A DNA stretch of 64,000 nucleotides from positions 1 to 64,000 of the forward strand of contig NAVB01000336.1 in NCBI GenBank assembly GCA_002179805.1, written 5' to 3'. Below, in pieces: positions 30,912 to 45,100 of this stretch. Source of the stretch: Acanthamoeba lenticulata. Lineage: Eukaryota; Discosea; Longamoebia; Acanthamoebidae. A program made the translations under genes and the position numbers. Within the stretch, counting starts at the first letter, position 1, and every line of letters begins with the position of its first letter. The notes beneath the pieces were generated by a model, which was not told the origin of the DNA, searched no databases, and saw only the letters and a list, made by a program, of their open reading frames with translations.

Positions 30912-33900
30912 ATGAAGGCCACGTGGCAAGGTTGGTGGTGGTGGCGGGCCTTGGCCTGGGGGCTGGTGGCAGTGGTCGTGCTGGCCCTGCTGGTCTCACT
31001 GTGGGTCTTCGAGAGCGATACCCCCGACGACCGCTGCTGGCAACTGCCTTCCTCCCTCACAGGCACGGCCACGGGCGACTTCTTGGCCCTGCCGCTTGGC
31101 AACACGCAAAACCTCCCCAACTATAAGCTGCTCTACCAGTACCCAGACCACGTGTCGACCTACACGCAACAGATGCTCGAAATAGGAGGTGTGGTGGACG
31201 ACTTCATCAACTGGGTCTGGTGGCGCACGCTCTCGGCCTTGCGCGACCCCATGACCGGACCCAAGGCCGTTGTACTCTTTGTGCACGGCCACGGCGGCAG
31301 CGGGCGACAGGTCAAGGAGCTCTCTGTCATCCTGCAGAGTCTCAGGCCGACGCTCGTCGACAAGCCAGACCACCATGCTCAGGTACAGCTGCCTGCCCCG
31401 CAAGCTCTTCAGTTTATAATTTCGTTTGTTTGTTTGCCTCTGACTGGAGCCGCGTTACCAGTTGGCCGTGTTTAGCGTGCACTTTGCGGGCGAGCTCTCG
31501 GCTCTGCAGGGCGACGTCTTGCGAAGGCAGGCCGCCTTCGTGAACACATGCATCCGCTACATCCTCAACAGCCTCTATCCCATCCCTCGTGTGCGTTTCC
31601 TCTCCTTCTTGCTCGCTGCCACTACGTGTGCTCACTCTTGCTGGTGACGCTGATGCAGCCTCCCAAGATCGTGTTGGTGGGCCACTCCATGGGCGGTGTG
31701 GTCGCTCGAGCTGCACTGACGCTGCCCAACAACTACGCCAAGTCCATCACCGCCCTTATCACTCTCGGCGCTCCTCTGCAGACCAGGTCCGTTTCCTGGA
31801 ATTGTTGTGTTCCGTTGTTTCCGCTAACGTCTGACTTCTGGGATGGCCTGCCCGCAGTCTCTGGCCATTCGATCCCTCCCTCGTCTCCTTCTATCATGAC
31901 CTCAACACCTACCGCCCGCCACCCAACGGTCCGTAGAGGTCTTCCCACTTTCCTCTCTCGGGCTCCAGCCATAGTCGCTCATGAGCAACACTGGCGTTCG
32001 TTCGCATGTGCAGAGTCCGTCCCCACCTTCTCGATCGCTGGCGGGCTGCGTGACCACTTGATCCGAGTACGCGAAGCCGCTTCTCCTTGCTCTCGCCTTC
32101 TTGGTTTGTCTCATCTCACGCCTGGCCTCGCCACTGTCACAGACCGAGCTGTCGGCCGTTTATGGGATCGAGCCGGCCGAGCCGAGGCTCGAGCGCGGCT
32201 ACGCGTTCACCACGGCCATCCCTCGTGTCTGGACGAGCATCGATCACGACAGCCTGCTCACCTGCGGCCAGTTCGTCGCTGTCCTGGGCCGCTGCATCAT
32301 GGATATCGTGAACCGGACGGCCGCCCGCTATTACTCGTCGCCTCACGAACAGGTCTTTGCGGCCTATCGCCGCCATTTCCTCAGGTGCGTTTTCTGCCCC
32401 AGGAGCGACTTGCCATTCAACTCGACTGACTGCGTGATTTCCAGCCCACTGCCTCGTTTGCTCGGATTGAAGTCCAGCCCCGAGGGCTTGGGCATGCTGC
32501 TGGACGATGCGCAGGCGCGTCCCCGCGTGCCAGAGAGCAACGCCACACGAAATGGCACAAACGCGAACGCAAACGCGACGATTACCGATCCGACGTCGTT
32601 TACGCCACCGCCACCGCCACCGCTTGTCGAGATCATCAACCACACGGGCCAGTATCTCCTCCTCTCCGGGCTGGCCAACCACACGCAAATACACAACTTC
32701 TCCCTGCCCACATGGTACGGGCTACGAAGGAGCCCCGCTGGCCTCTTGTGACTGATCTCTAAGTCCGTATGGCGTGATCACGTCGCCACAGGCGTGCGCG
32801 CTTCGGTCAGATGCAGCTTTTGGTGGTCACCAACTTGCCTCCTCACGTGCTGCGCGCCTCTCTTGCCTCGGTAAGACCGCCACATACGCGCATTCTCAGC
32901 ATTCCACTGACGGCGGTGGATTCTGTTGGCAGAATGGGACCGATGTGTCGATCCCAGACCACTGGTGGATCGAGCCTCCCGTGGGCTACGTCCCGGAGGC
33001 CTTCAGGACTTCAGGCATCAGGGACCACGCAGCGCACTCCGATTCGCCTTCGGAGTCCCCCAAGGCCTCGCCCGCCCCGCGGATACTCGTCCTGCCCGCT
33101 CGCCTGCTCAGCCGTGCGTCCTTCTCATTCTTTCTCTTTCTCTCGCTGGTTGATCGGCTATGTGTTTGGGATGGCTCATCTGCCCAACAACGATTCCAGA
33201 GCGCGAATCCCTCTTGGTGCACTTGTCCCTCTCGGCGCCCGACCCGCTGGACGTGATGAACAACGTCACCACGGAGCAGCCCGACGCCGACTCTTCGTTT
33301 GTCTTCGTTCAACTCTACTCTGAATACGGTACGACTGAGCTATGTCTGCTGCGACAGAGCGTTGCGTACTCACATGTTCGCCCCTCGATGACTGCAGGCG
33401 CCCAGGTGCCCGTGTTCGACGAGGACGGCGGGACTTTCACACTCTCCACTCTGGACGAGGGCGCTGAAGACGCTTCCACCGCCTCGTCGTCGGACAGGGG
33501 CCTTCGCCCCGCCGTCGCCCACTTTGTGCTGCCTGGCCACATGCAGCCCATCTCGGTCTATGTGCGCCCGATCGCTGGCGGTGGCAGTGCGCCGTCGTCG
33601 GCGGGCCCGAGGTGGCAGCCCCTCATCTACCAGTATTCGACGTGCTCGGCGTACATGTTCGAGGAGGAGAACGTCTACGTCGACACATCGCCGGCCTTTA
33701 TTCGCAGCCACTATCGCACCATCCCTCAACGTACGTTGCCCGCGAGACCACAAGGAAGGCAATTGGGAACGGGACTGAGGCCAGCTTGGCGCACGTTCCA
33801 CCAGTGTACAGAGAGTGCGGCAACGCGACGATGGGCTCGGTCGTGCACCTGTTTCTCTTCGCCGATCCTCATCACTACTATGAGGTAGTGCTGCTCAGCG

Positions 33901-35584
33901 CGCGCTTTGTCCTTCCCGTTCACTTCACTCACCTTCCTCTGAGGACAGGTCGAAATCGAGCCGCACGTGTGGGTCGCCGTAGGCCACCTCTTCTCGTCCT
34001 TCGTGACTCTCTCGCTGCCATCTGCCTTCTTCATCTTTGCGCTTGTCTTCTCTGTCCAGCGCTTGGTGTTTGCCCGATCGGGTACGCGTGTACCATTGAG
34101 TCATCATACACCGATCACCAACTCATCTTACCAACCTACCTCCCCACAGGCTCGCTCCCCTCTTTCGCGTGGGTGCTCCTCCGATGGGTGGCGCCCGCGG
34201 CCGTGTCCGTGGCCCTCGTTGTTAGCGGCGCGCTTTATGCGTTCGACCCGCCGTGGTACCTCCTGCACGAGTCGGCGCTGGTCTTCGCGTCCCTGCCGGT
34301 CATGACCCCGTCCTTTGCCTTTTCGCACGACCCGGTGGCCAACGCCAAAATGCTGCCGCTAGCGCCCATCGTCGTGGTCACCTACGGCATCCTCCTTGTG
34401 ATGGTCTACGCCTTGCTCCAGGTGTTTCTGGTCTCCTGCGCCAAGCCGCTGACTCTGTACGTTCGAGCCTCCTTGGAGGATCTAGGACCCCACGCGGCTC
34501 CCTTCAGAAGCTCACTTGAAGCAATCGCTGACTGCTCGGCCCTGCGCAGGCGGCTCGTCGATCGTGCTCGTGAAGCGATCAAACAGAGAAAGCTCTGCAA
34601 GTGCCTGAACCTCGGGCGTGTGACCCAATGGGACTGCCGGTGCGTCAGCGCGTGGCCGCGTTCCCGATTTGTTCTCGGGTGGTTGGTGAAGGCGGCCTTG
34701 GCTGTGCTCTTTGTCGAGGCAGCCCTGCGCGCGCCCTTCTACCTGTCGATCCTGGCCGCACTGGTCCTCACCTTGGTACGCTGGGCCGTCGGTCATGTCC
34801 TCGGACGCGAGCACCAACTAACCGGTTGTTTTTCTCCCGCGCAGGTACCGGCAAAGGATGAGCCCTTGTCCCTCTTCCGTCAGAGCTTGTCGGTGCTGCT
34901 GGCCCTCCTCTCGACTTACCACTTCGGATGCCTGTGGTTCTCGTGGGCGGCCACCCACCCCTTCGACGAGTCCGCGGCCTTTACGCTGCCTACGCTCGCG
35001 CTCGCGCTCTTCGTGTCCCTCCTCCGGCGCCTTCCACAGGCTCCCCTCCTCCACTACTCGCTCGCGTACGTCCGCATGCAGCTTGCGCTTCGCTCAGCTC
35101 CCATAGGCCCTCGTGCTCACAACCATATGCGCCGTGATTTGTGTTCTCCTTTAGTGCTGTCGGAGCGGCCACAGCGATCTACCTGTGCGTCTTCTGCTGG
35201 CACGCCGTGCACATGATCGTCTACGCCATCGCGGGCCTGAGCGCCTGCGCGTTGTTGGGTCTCGCGTCTGCTCTCCTCTGGTCCTGGCTGACGGTCGCGG
35301 CGCTGATGCTCAGCGGTTCCACGACTATCCCGCAAGAGGAAGGAGACGGCGAGGCCGCCGCCTCCGCCCCGGTGGTCGCCACCGACACCGACCAGGCCGC
35401 GGCCAACGACAGCGTCGTCCGACCGTTTGCGGCTCTCCGGCGCCTCTACCGGCGGGTCTTTGTGTTCTCGCTGTTGCGGCACCGGACCGAAGTGCTGGGC
35501 CTTCGACCAAACGAGCAGGACCCTAACCCGGAGAACGAAGAGGGCGGCAGCGCGGTGAGCCTTCACGAGCTGCATCCCTTGTGA
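30912..35584 (+). CDS. PGAP1: GPI inositol-deacylase (PGAP1/Bst1 family)
   Basis: ER membrane lipase that removes the inositol acyl chain from GPI-anchored proteins so they can leave the ER. Start ATG 30912 (MKATWQGWWWWRALAWG), followed by a membrane anchor (LVAVVVLALLVSLWVF). Lumenal alpha/beta hydrolase: PKAVVLFVHGHGGSGRQVKE (oxyanion region), VHFAGELSALQG, then the nucleophile motif VGHSMGGVVARAA at about 31674-31712, ITLGAPLQT, VPTFSIAGGLRDHLIR, and AFTTAIPRVWTSIDHDSLLT with the likely catalytic His. The C-terminal half has about seven hydrophobic segments (SFVTLSLPSAFFIFALVF, VAPAAVSVALVVSGALYAF, IVVVTYGILLVMVYALLQ, LSVLLALLSTYHFGCLWF and others), as expected. Stop TGA 35582-35584. More than a dozen short introns. 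An upstream ATG at 30675 is in frame but the added residues look like leader. Confidence 0.9.
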
Positions 35585-36147
35585 GCCCACTCAGCTTGCG
35601 CGGATCTGCCCAGAGGCGAGAGCTGCCCGGTGAAAGGCCTGAAAGGACGGCCTTTTTGCAGACGACGTGCAACACAAGAAACTTCATGTGAAGCCAGTCG
35701 CCGCCCAATAACGCCGGGTTTGATGAATTGCAAGTTTTCTGGTGATGGGCTAATGGGCAACCGCCACCCGTTGGGTCATGTGGGTGACTGGTCCTCCCGC
35801 CAACAGAGACTGGGCGACAAGGTCAACAACACTGAAAGGGGGCTGCTGCTCCAGCTCGGGCGCGGAGGGCGACAAGAGAAAAAAGAGAAGGAGGCAACCG
35901 CGGTTAGCTCACAAGCTTGCCGCTGTGTGTTTGAAGGAGGAGTGAAAACAGGGAGAAAAGAGAAGGAAAGAACGGGACGTGAACCTGCTGCCCCTTTGTG
36001 TTGTGGCGATTTTCTTTTGCACGCGTGAAGCCTCATCTTCTGCAAGGCTCGAACCCATTTGGGGACTTCGCCATCACGACCTCGACTCACAAATTGGCAC
36101 GGACATCATTAATCTGAGGCCCGGCGGGCACAAGGGGGGTTTGAAAA
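35585..36147. other. Spacer between PGAP1 and CLU-LRR genes
   Basis: 563 bases between two same-strand genes. It holds a GAAAGGCCTGAAAGGACGGCCTTT inverted-repeat-like patch near 35631-35654, then purine-rich sequence. No coding signal was found. Confidence 0.4.
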
Positions 36148-39100
36148 ATGGAAGATGAGACCCCCATTGGTGCCGCCGTTGTCGTGCCCATAGATGAAGA
36201 AGAGAAAAGGAACGAAGAACAGGAAGCGCAAAGCGACGCCTCAACAGAATCAGAAACTGAGTCAGATGATGATGATGACGACAGTGGAAGCGACACCGAT
36301 TCCTCATCCTCCTCTTCCTCTTCTTCAGATTCTGAGAGCGCTTCAGACGACGACGATGATTCTTCTTCGTCTTCATCCTCTTCCTCATCAGACGACGCCG
36401 AGTCCTCCACGGCAGATGATGGGGGCGAGGACGACCCCTACACCATGTCGAACCTGCTGCCGTCGTCACGGCCGGTCCTGACCTATCCCGCTACGAACGA
36501 CGACGGTCACAACGACTCCACCACAAACTCTCCTGAAGCCTCGACGGCGCAGGTGGACACTCGTGCGGCGCGCATGCAGTGGGCCGCGTCGCTCCTCGAG
36601 ACGCCCGAGCCACCACCCATCAGTGCCCAGGCTGACTCTACTGGCTTTCCCATGAACTGGAACGAGAGTGCGTCCCGCTCACCGCTGCTCTCTTACGCGT
36701 GCTCTGAGCAGAAAGAACACGAGTGCGAGAGGGTGGTTATGGTGAGGCTCACACGGCGCGTACACAGAGTTTCAGTCTATTCTGGACAAGGCCGAAAACA
36801 CGCCCGAGGCACGGCTGTGCAAGTACCGAGAACTCTCGGCCCTTGCGCACGACTTTGTGCACGCCTCCAAGACCTACGGCAAGATCATCGTGCAGGAGAG
36901 CTTTCTGCCGCGCCACCACAAGACCATTAAGCCAGGTACAAATAATACCTGCACCCCTTTTTCTCCCATTTGTTCTCTTCCCCATCACACGCAGCAGTTG
37001 CTTTGCGCGTTGTTCTCCACGTGCTCTACGGCCAAGAACGCTCGTTCTGGGCAATCAGCTTTTAATTCTGGGCGATCGCCGCGTTCATTTTTGGAATATC
37101 ACAATTTAATGTTTGCTGTAATTTTGCTAACGTCTTTCTTTTTAACCAGCTGACCACCTGGGCGGTCGCGCCGGCGGCGAGAAGTACATTTACCATGGGA
37201 TCATCTTCAAGTTCGCCACCGACTGGAAGGGCCTCTACAGCGGCGATCAGTATGCCGCTAAGTCCGCCGGTACCTGGCTCTGCTCTCACACTGCGGATGT
37301 TTGCCGAGCTGAGTGTGCTTTGCCTTCGTGTGCACAGGACATGAGCTCAAGAGCCTCATGCGATTTTATGGGCTCGTTCCGGGCTTGCGCATCCCGCTGA
37401 TGTCGCTCATTGACTACCGAGGCTTCCGACTCGTGGCCATGAGCATTCTGCCCATTGGTACCGGCTGCGGCCAGGCCCGAGAGGCGCTCAGCCCCTTGGT
37501 TTGCCAAAGCGTACTGATCACTTTTGACGAACATGGGCGCCCCTGCAGAGAACAGCACGCTTGTATACGGCTCAAGCGACTACGGGCAGCACGTGTGGGC
37601 CTCCAATGAACGGTTCAACAAGATCATGGCCGTCGCCGGCCGCAAACTGAAGCTTAAAGGTCAATCCACCAAACACTTGGACCTCCTTCCCTGGTGCTGA
37701 CACCATGGTGTACAGGACATGTTGCGGGCTTTCAGGAGGAGGGCTACCAGCGCGAGTTTATCTATGGCCCCGCCGACATTGAAGGTGTGGACATCGCCCT
37801 CAGCCGCCCACACCATAGTATAGTGGTTGTAACCTCCGTGACGTGCGCCATTGTGCAGGGCACATCGGGCTGGACGGGCGTAACTACGTCATCGATCTGG
37901 CGCGGGTGTGCCCGCCCGTGGCGGCGCACGTGACCTACAAGGTGAGCGAGCGTGAATATTTCGAGTTCATGCAAGCGGACGCGTCCGAATACCTGTCCGG
38001 CGGCAAGAAGATCAAGAAACGGCGGAAAAAGGACGCCAAGCCGCCACCGCCCCCGCCTGTCCACCTCTACCGCCTCTTTCGTCCCGAATTCCTCGCCAGG
38101 TTCTTCCCTCGTCCGGTCCAGCGGTGGCTCGTCTCTCTTGGCCTCCACAAGGAACTGACCCGACTCTGCGTTTTGCTCGACCTGCAGTTACGGCCGTCCA
38201 TTGTCGTCGGATGCATTCAGCGGCTTCGGTCGACACGACGGCGAGATCCACAACCGCGAGCTCGAGGAGGCGACGCTTCATCTTGAGGATGTCGTCATCC
38301 CCAAGTTTGCGGCGTGGCTCGAGGACAACGACCCGGGTTCCAACTCTGACGACCACTCCCTCAGCCAGCTCATGCACCGCAACGGTACTACCAAGGCCAC
38401 CTATTCTTATCATTTCCTTCTTTTATTCCTTATTTTATTTATGGTATGTGCACTTTCTGGGGCAGGCATCAACGTGCGCTATCTGGGCGTGCTCTACCAC
38501 CTGGCCAAGCGCTCCATCGTGCGCAAGGCCATCTTCCGGGAGATCTGCGTGCGCGTCATCAAGAACGCCCTCCGTGAACGTTTGCGACGAGTGCGTGTCC
38601 AAACCCAAGCCCGACTCTGAGCTGTGGAAGTTGCCGAGCTGACCGCTATTCTGTGCATGGGCACCCGCACTGAATAGAAAATGCGGGCGCTCGGAGCGAC
38701 GATTGCCGAAGAGCCCTACCGGGTGCTGGTGATGGAGTTCCTCAACATGGTGCTCGGCCGGATGGAGGGCTCCGCTGACCAGGAGGAGACCTCCACCCAC
38801 TTCTGGCATGTGGAACTCAAGCGCTCCATCGTCAAGGACTTCATGGTAACCATGCCCAGCCCACGGACCCTTGCCCCGAGGGCATATTTCTCACACGTGC
38901 CTGCGTCGTGTAGTGGCTGGAGGGCCGGTACTACGCGAGCAAGCGTCAAGAAGGCACGGCCGCGGCCACGACCGAGGGAAGCGACCCAACAGTGCTGTTC
39001 CTGCTGCTCCTGCAGCAACCGCGCGAAGTCTACCAGCTGTTCGGCCGCATGAAGCAGCTTTGCGGCTTCGACATCACTGAGCGGGCTCAGACTGAGCTAC

Positions 39101-42100
39101 AGCGCAAAGGCGCTGCCTTCGAGCTGGTTCGTGTCCTCCCTTCGCTCAACCCTACAGCACGTCCTTCCTCACATTGCGTATCGGTTCGCGACCACAGGTA
39201 TACCCGGACATCAAGAAGGTGAACGTGCGCGTGCGCAACATGAATATGATCCTCCTCGCCGAAGCCTCCACCCTCCACCTCCAGTCTGTGCAGCAGTGGT
39301 CCCGAGAGCAGGGTAAAGTCCCCACATGTCGACAGACGTCTGGATTATGATGCTTACCGTCATCATGACTTGATACGTGGTGCAGGCGGATCGACGCAGA
39401 TCGAAGTGAGGATGGGAGTGGGCAGCTTCATCAAGGATCCCAAGGGCCGCTACACCGGCGGCAAGGCCGAGCGACTCTTCCAGCTGGCAATGACCAAATA
39501 CGAGAAGGTCCCTCCTCTTTTTTTAAATCCAGTGTAGCACCCTTCCCTCTCAAGACCTGGCGCACTCACATGTACCTATTCTCTCGGAACAGGCGATCGA
39601 GGCCACGCCCGACAATGTAGAGATCATGAAACGCTATGGCGACGCCCTCATCACGCAAGCCCAGCTCACTGGACCCAACCTGGTGGCCCATGGCCTGTGC
39701 GAGATGGGTACTGTGGCCCGTCCATTTGTCCACCACCCCACGTGACCCAAGTGCTGACCAGAGCCCGTGTGCTGGGCCTGTGTGGTGATACAGCGTTGCG
39801 CATGTACAGACTGGCAATGATGGATGACTCGGGCGAGCAGGAAACCAACTCACAGAACGAGGCAGCGCGGCGCGAGAAGGAGGCCAAGGAGGTGCAAGAT
39901 GACAGTGTGACAGATATGGCTCGCCGCCTGTCGCGGTGCACCACGTCCGACCTCCTGCGCTCGCTCGAGGACGAGGATAGGCGCACGCGTGGCCTTGGCG
40001 ATGAGGAGGCTCTCGATGCCCGGCAAGAACCGTCGGACCCCAACATCAAGGACGACGCGTGGAAGTACAACGGCCTGCTCGAACTCACGGCCTGGCTCGA
40101 GCGAACAATGAACGAACGCCAGGCGAGCCGCTTTGGCAACCGGCAGCTGCGACTCAAATTTGTGGCTATCCTGCGCGAGTGTTACGACCTGCTCACGCGG
40201 ACCGTGTGCAAGAACGACGACAGCGGTGAGCATCTCGTGTGGCTCAAGTGGGGCCTCCTGCTGCTCGAGGAGGCGCGCCAGCTCAAACGCAAAGAGGACT
40301 TCATGAAGCTTGACTACTCAGCCCCGCGCGAGGCCACGCAGGAGACCTCGGCCTCCCTCTACGCCAAGAGCGGCAGCTACTTCCGCCGCGCCCTCATCGC
40401 TGCCCGCAAGCGAAAGTGGAAGAAGGAGGGCGAGCTCGGGCGCCGTCGGCGCGTCGCCGCGGCCAACAACGCCGGCGGCGGTGGTCATGGCCCTTTCCAT
40501 AGGGCTGTGCGATCGCTCGGCGCATCGGGCGGCGTGGCCACGCGACAGCAGGAGCCCCAGCTGGGCAGCAAGCCCTCCTCCATCGCCTTCGTGCTCGACC
40601 CGGACCTCGCGCGCAAGCACGAGCGGCAGGCCGCAGCCAAGTTACGGCCATCCCTCGCCGACTACACCGACTCAGACTCGGAATCGGACGAGGACGACGA
40701 ACTCGCCGCCATCCGCCGCGCCTATGGCCCGGTGCTTGGCTGGATGGAGAACGGTCTCCTCCTCGACGACCACGAGCTTGCCCAGATCATGGAGCTCAAG
40801 CAGAAAAGCCCTCGACTCGACGAGATCCACTCCGAGTGCGTCCCACACAAACTCTTACTTTTGTTTACATCGTTGCATTTATTGCAGCTTCATTCAATTA
40901 ACATGACCATCTTAATAGGTGGTGTGGAATGCCATTGACGGACCGAGTGCTGTCGGTGCTGTTGCGACTGGCATCGGTCAACACGCTGCACCTGGTCAAC
41001 TGCGACCGGATTACGGATATGCCGTTCACAGCATCGGTGACGCAGAAGCAGAAGACACTTCAACACAGTGGCGAGCGTGAGCGCGTCGTTGAGGCGCGCC
41101 TTGCCGCCGAGGCGCAGCGTCGCGGCTGCGTCACCGAGCGAGGCCGGGCCGGCACGGAGAGCGACCTGCCCAAGCGCAACATCAACCAGCCGGATCGTAG
41201 CCGTCGCGTCTCTGAAATGAGCGCTTCGGCTCCTATGACGTCCCACCAACCGGGCGCTTTGGCGCCGTCGTCCACCGCCGATGAAGAGGGCGGCGAGCCT
41301 AAGCTGATCATCAGGCCGACACGTACGGTGCGCAGCATCTTCAAGCACGAGAAGAAGCCCTCTGAGGTCTCGCGACGCGACCTTAAGAGCGCTGCCGAAG
41401 GCGAGGAGGGCAGCAGCAGCAGCGGCAGCAAGCCCAAGAGCCCACGCAACGACACGCCCCGCGGCACCATCGAGAAAGAGACGAAGGAGGCCAACAGGAT
41501 CATGCGGCGCGGCTCAAGCCGCATCCGCCGGTCTGACGACAAGGACGAGAAGGAGGGCCGCAAGGAGAAGGCCGCCGAGCGCAACAGCATTAACGCGCTG
41601 ACGCCTACCTCGCAGAAGGAGGAGCGACGACGACACCGCCGAAGCCGCAGCTTCAACGACCTGGGCGACATCTCGCTGCTTCAGAAGCTGCTCGCGACGC
41701 GCGACCCAGCGGATTCTCCTACCACGTCGCCCCAGCAGCAGGCCACGACGCCGCCGCCTTCCCCCGTCATTCTGCGACCGTCAATCCCGCGGCTCGCCCT
41801 GCCCATGCTCAACTCGCTTGGAAAGTCGGAGCAAGCGCCTGTCACAGCCCCGGCCACAAACGCTGCGGCCGCGGCAGCTGGGGAGTCTGCCGTCCCGAGC
41901 CCGCGACTCAAGGGCGCCTGCCCGTCCCCAATCACGGCCCTCCCGGCGCGCATCATCCCCAAGTCGGCGTCGGGTTCGTTCTCGCCACTGTCCACGTCGC
42001 CACTCACGCCTCGTAAGTCGGTGGAGGCGCTCACCGGCAGCGGCGCGGCCGAGACTCGCATCTCGTTCGCCGCTGCTGCTGCCGCGGCACAGGACGCAGA

Positions 42101-45100
42101 CCCACCAGCCCTGAGCTCATCATCGCCGCTGGTCGAGACCCGCTCTGGACGCCGCCGCAAGCGGAGCACGACCCTGAGCGGACCCTCGCCTCCCGCGTCG
42201 CCCTCGCGCCACTCGTCCGCCGTGATCTCTGAAGACAGCGCACAGGACGCCGAGAACCCGCCCCCGCTCGGCCGCTCGCCCTCGTTTGAGTTCAAGTTTG
42301 ACGATCCGTCAACCGGTCTGCCATCGTCCACCTCCACCCTCACCATCCTCCACATCGAGAACTGCCCCAACATATCCGAGGGCATGATCCGCCGATGTAC
42401 GACCCTACCCGCATACGCTCTCGCCCATGGGGCCGGCCATTTTACTGATGCCACCGAACTCGTGATGGTGCATTGTTGTTCAGGGGTGATGACCTGCACG
42501 AGCCTGCGTGTGCTCAACTTGACCAAGACGCAGATTTTCGCGGAGCCCGTGGTGCCGCTCCACAGCGGGCCGCTGTCTTACTCGTCGGCGCGACACCTGC
42601 GGCAGAAGCTCAGCTTCGGGGACAAGAGCCCGTCTGTCGGCGGCACATCTTCGAACCTCGCCGCCGCGATCCTCAACACCGCGACCACTGTGCCCACGAC
42701 GGCCGGATCCGCCGCGGCAGCAGCCATGCCTGTATCCCCGCCGGCGTCGCCCAAGTCCCCGCGCGACATCAACCTCTCGCCGTCGCCCTCGCCGCCTCTG
42801 TCGCCCTCGTCATCACCTTCGCCCTCGGGCATTGGAGGCCAGGTCGATCTTCGGGCCAGCGTGCACAGCGTCTCGTCGGCCCTTACGTCCATGCTGTCGC
42901 CTCGCTTCGTCAACCGGGGCGGGGCTGGTGCGGCCGCGGCGGCGGCTAATCTCAGCGCCAGCGGCGGTGGCGGCACCGGCGGTGATCGCGGCGATCGGCT
43001 CGGACTCAACCCGACGGTCTTGCGGGGCCCGGGCCTGTTGTCGTTCTCCCCCAACTTCGCCAATCTGACGGAGCTCAACCTGTCCTACAGCCACCACATC
43101 GGCGATGAGAACAAGCTGCTCTTTGCCAGCCTGGGCAGAAAGCTGATCCACCTCCGCACGCTCGACCTCTCGTGGAGCCGCATCACCGACCACAACCTCA
43201 AGCACCTGCTCCGCTCGTGCCTGGGCTACTACGACGGCGGTTCGCGGGAGAGCGTCGATAACTCGCCCGGTCCGGTAATTGGGATCAGCCGCAGCAAGGA
43301 GGGCGCTGCCGAGCTCGGCACGGCCTCGGCCTCGTCGGCGCGCAATGAGCCTCTTCTCGGCGACGAGAGCGACGGTGGCCAGGCCGACTCAGACGACAGC
43401 GAGGACAACGCCAACAGCAGCAGCAACCGAGGCAAGATTCGGAAGCGGGTGCGGGCCAAGCTCAAGTCCAGCAACGGCGAGCACCACAAGGCCGCTCGCG
43501 ACGAGCTCCGGGACAAGCAGCCGGGCGCCGATGGAAGTGGCGGCGTGGGGGAGCGGCGAAGCAGCGAGTTGTCCAACAATGGCATCGGCGCCAGCAACAG
43601 CCCGCAGCATCACCACCAACAGCAGCAGCAACAAGGCAGCTTGACTTACCTCAACCTGACGCGGTGCCTGCGGCTCACGGAGAAGGCCATCAAGCATATC
43701 ACCAAGCGCGGGGCGGGCCTGCAGACGCTGATCCTGAGCGGCGCCAGCGACTGCGTGACGGACCGCTCGCTTGAGTGGATCGGAGCGTCGCTGTCGAGCC
43801 TGACTAAGCTCGACATCAGCAACTGCCACGAGGTGTCGACCGTGGCGCCGCTCATCATCAGCCGCCGTCGGAGCGTCGTGCTGGCCGACGGCCTGGCCAG
43901 CCTCCACCACGGCAGCAAGCGCGATGCTGAGCGCAAGCGCGGGCTCAAGAAGCAGGAGCGCCGCGAGGAAAAAGAGCGCGAGAAGGAGGGCAAGCGCGAG
44001 AAAAAGCGCGAGAAGGAGCGCGAGAAGGAAGAGGAGAACAAGCGCAGCAAGAAGCGCATGTTCATCAAGCGACGCGGCACCGACAAGAAGCAGCGCGACA
44101 AGGACGTAACCCACAAAGGCGCGACCGATGTTGCCAGCCTGGCCTCGGCCATGGCCTTCAGCGACGATTCGCAAGACCTCGAAGCTGTCGTCGAACTGCG
44201 CGTCAGCGACGAAAGCCTCACGGACAAGGAAGAAAAGAAGGACCTCGCCAAGAGCAAGGACAAGGCCAAAGCAGCCAGCAAGGACAAGGACAAGGAGCTG
44301 CTCCTCCGGGACAAGGACAAGACCGCCAAGGAGGACAGCTCGCGGGAAAAGGACGACCACCGGAGCCTGCTCGAGGCGCTGACCCCGACCTTTGGCTGCC
44401 CGAAGCTCGTCGACCTCAATCTGTTTGCCTGCAACAAGCTCACCGGCAAGGGCGAGGAGATCGCTCGAGTGGCCAAGCATCGGTCCGAACCTCCTTCTCC
44501 CCCTCCTTCTGTGCATAGCAAACTCTCATCTCGTTCTGGGTCACAGGTCGCAGCTGCAGTCGATATCGCTGTACCAGACTGAGCACACGGACAAGGTCAT
44601 TCGGTCCTTCGCCAAGCACTGCCCGTCGCTCCGCTTCATCCGGGTCTCGCACTGCGACGACATCAGTACGTGCACCCTCCTTGTTCGTGGCCACCAGCGC
44701 GTTGGTGTCGGGCTGACGCATGACGTGGCGTATGATGTAGGTGACGTGGCCATCAACGCGCTGGCGCTGAACTGCCCCGAGTTGGAGGGGCTCATCCTGC
44801 TGTCGTGCCCGGCCATCACGGCTTCGTCCATCCACTCGCTGGCAGTCTCCTGCACGGCGCTCAAGCACCTGTGCCTCAACGCCAACAACAACATCAACGA
44901 CTACGTGCTTCAGACCATCTGCTGGAACTGCCGGTCGCTCGAGCACCTTTCTCTGTGGAAGAATGACCGCGTCAGCGACGACGCGTTTGACTTTACTGAG
45001 CGCGAGGAGGAGGAAAAGCACCGGCGCCGCGTGGAGGAACAACGTGAGCGCGACCTCGAGCGCGAGATCGCCGATCTGGCCCGCAAGCAGCAGGCGCTTA

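Noticed and set aside
36040..36075. GGGTTCGAG-like T-loop on the - strand
   Set aside because: The stem pairs poorly and no cloverleaf can be drawn.
38012..38413. - strand open frame over CLU exons
   Set aside because: Overlaps well-supported CLU coding sequence on the other strand and crosses its introns.
41681..42526. Long - strand open frame (281 codons) inside the CLU-LRR gene
   Set aside because: Same shadow effect opposite Ser/Pro/Ala-rich linker; no domain or splice logic.
43610..43640. CAG-type Gln repeat, considered as an unstable expansion
   Set aside because: Only a handful of CAG/CAA codons inside a coding linker; ordinary low complexity for amoeba proteins.
43389..44516. Long open frame on the - strand (375 codons) over the LRR gene
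   Set aside because: It mirrors the + strand exon with Leu/Ala-rich shadow sequence, a known effect of strong G/C third-position bias. The + strand has real leucine-rich repeats there.
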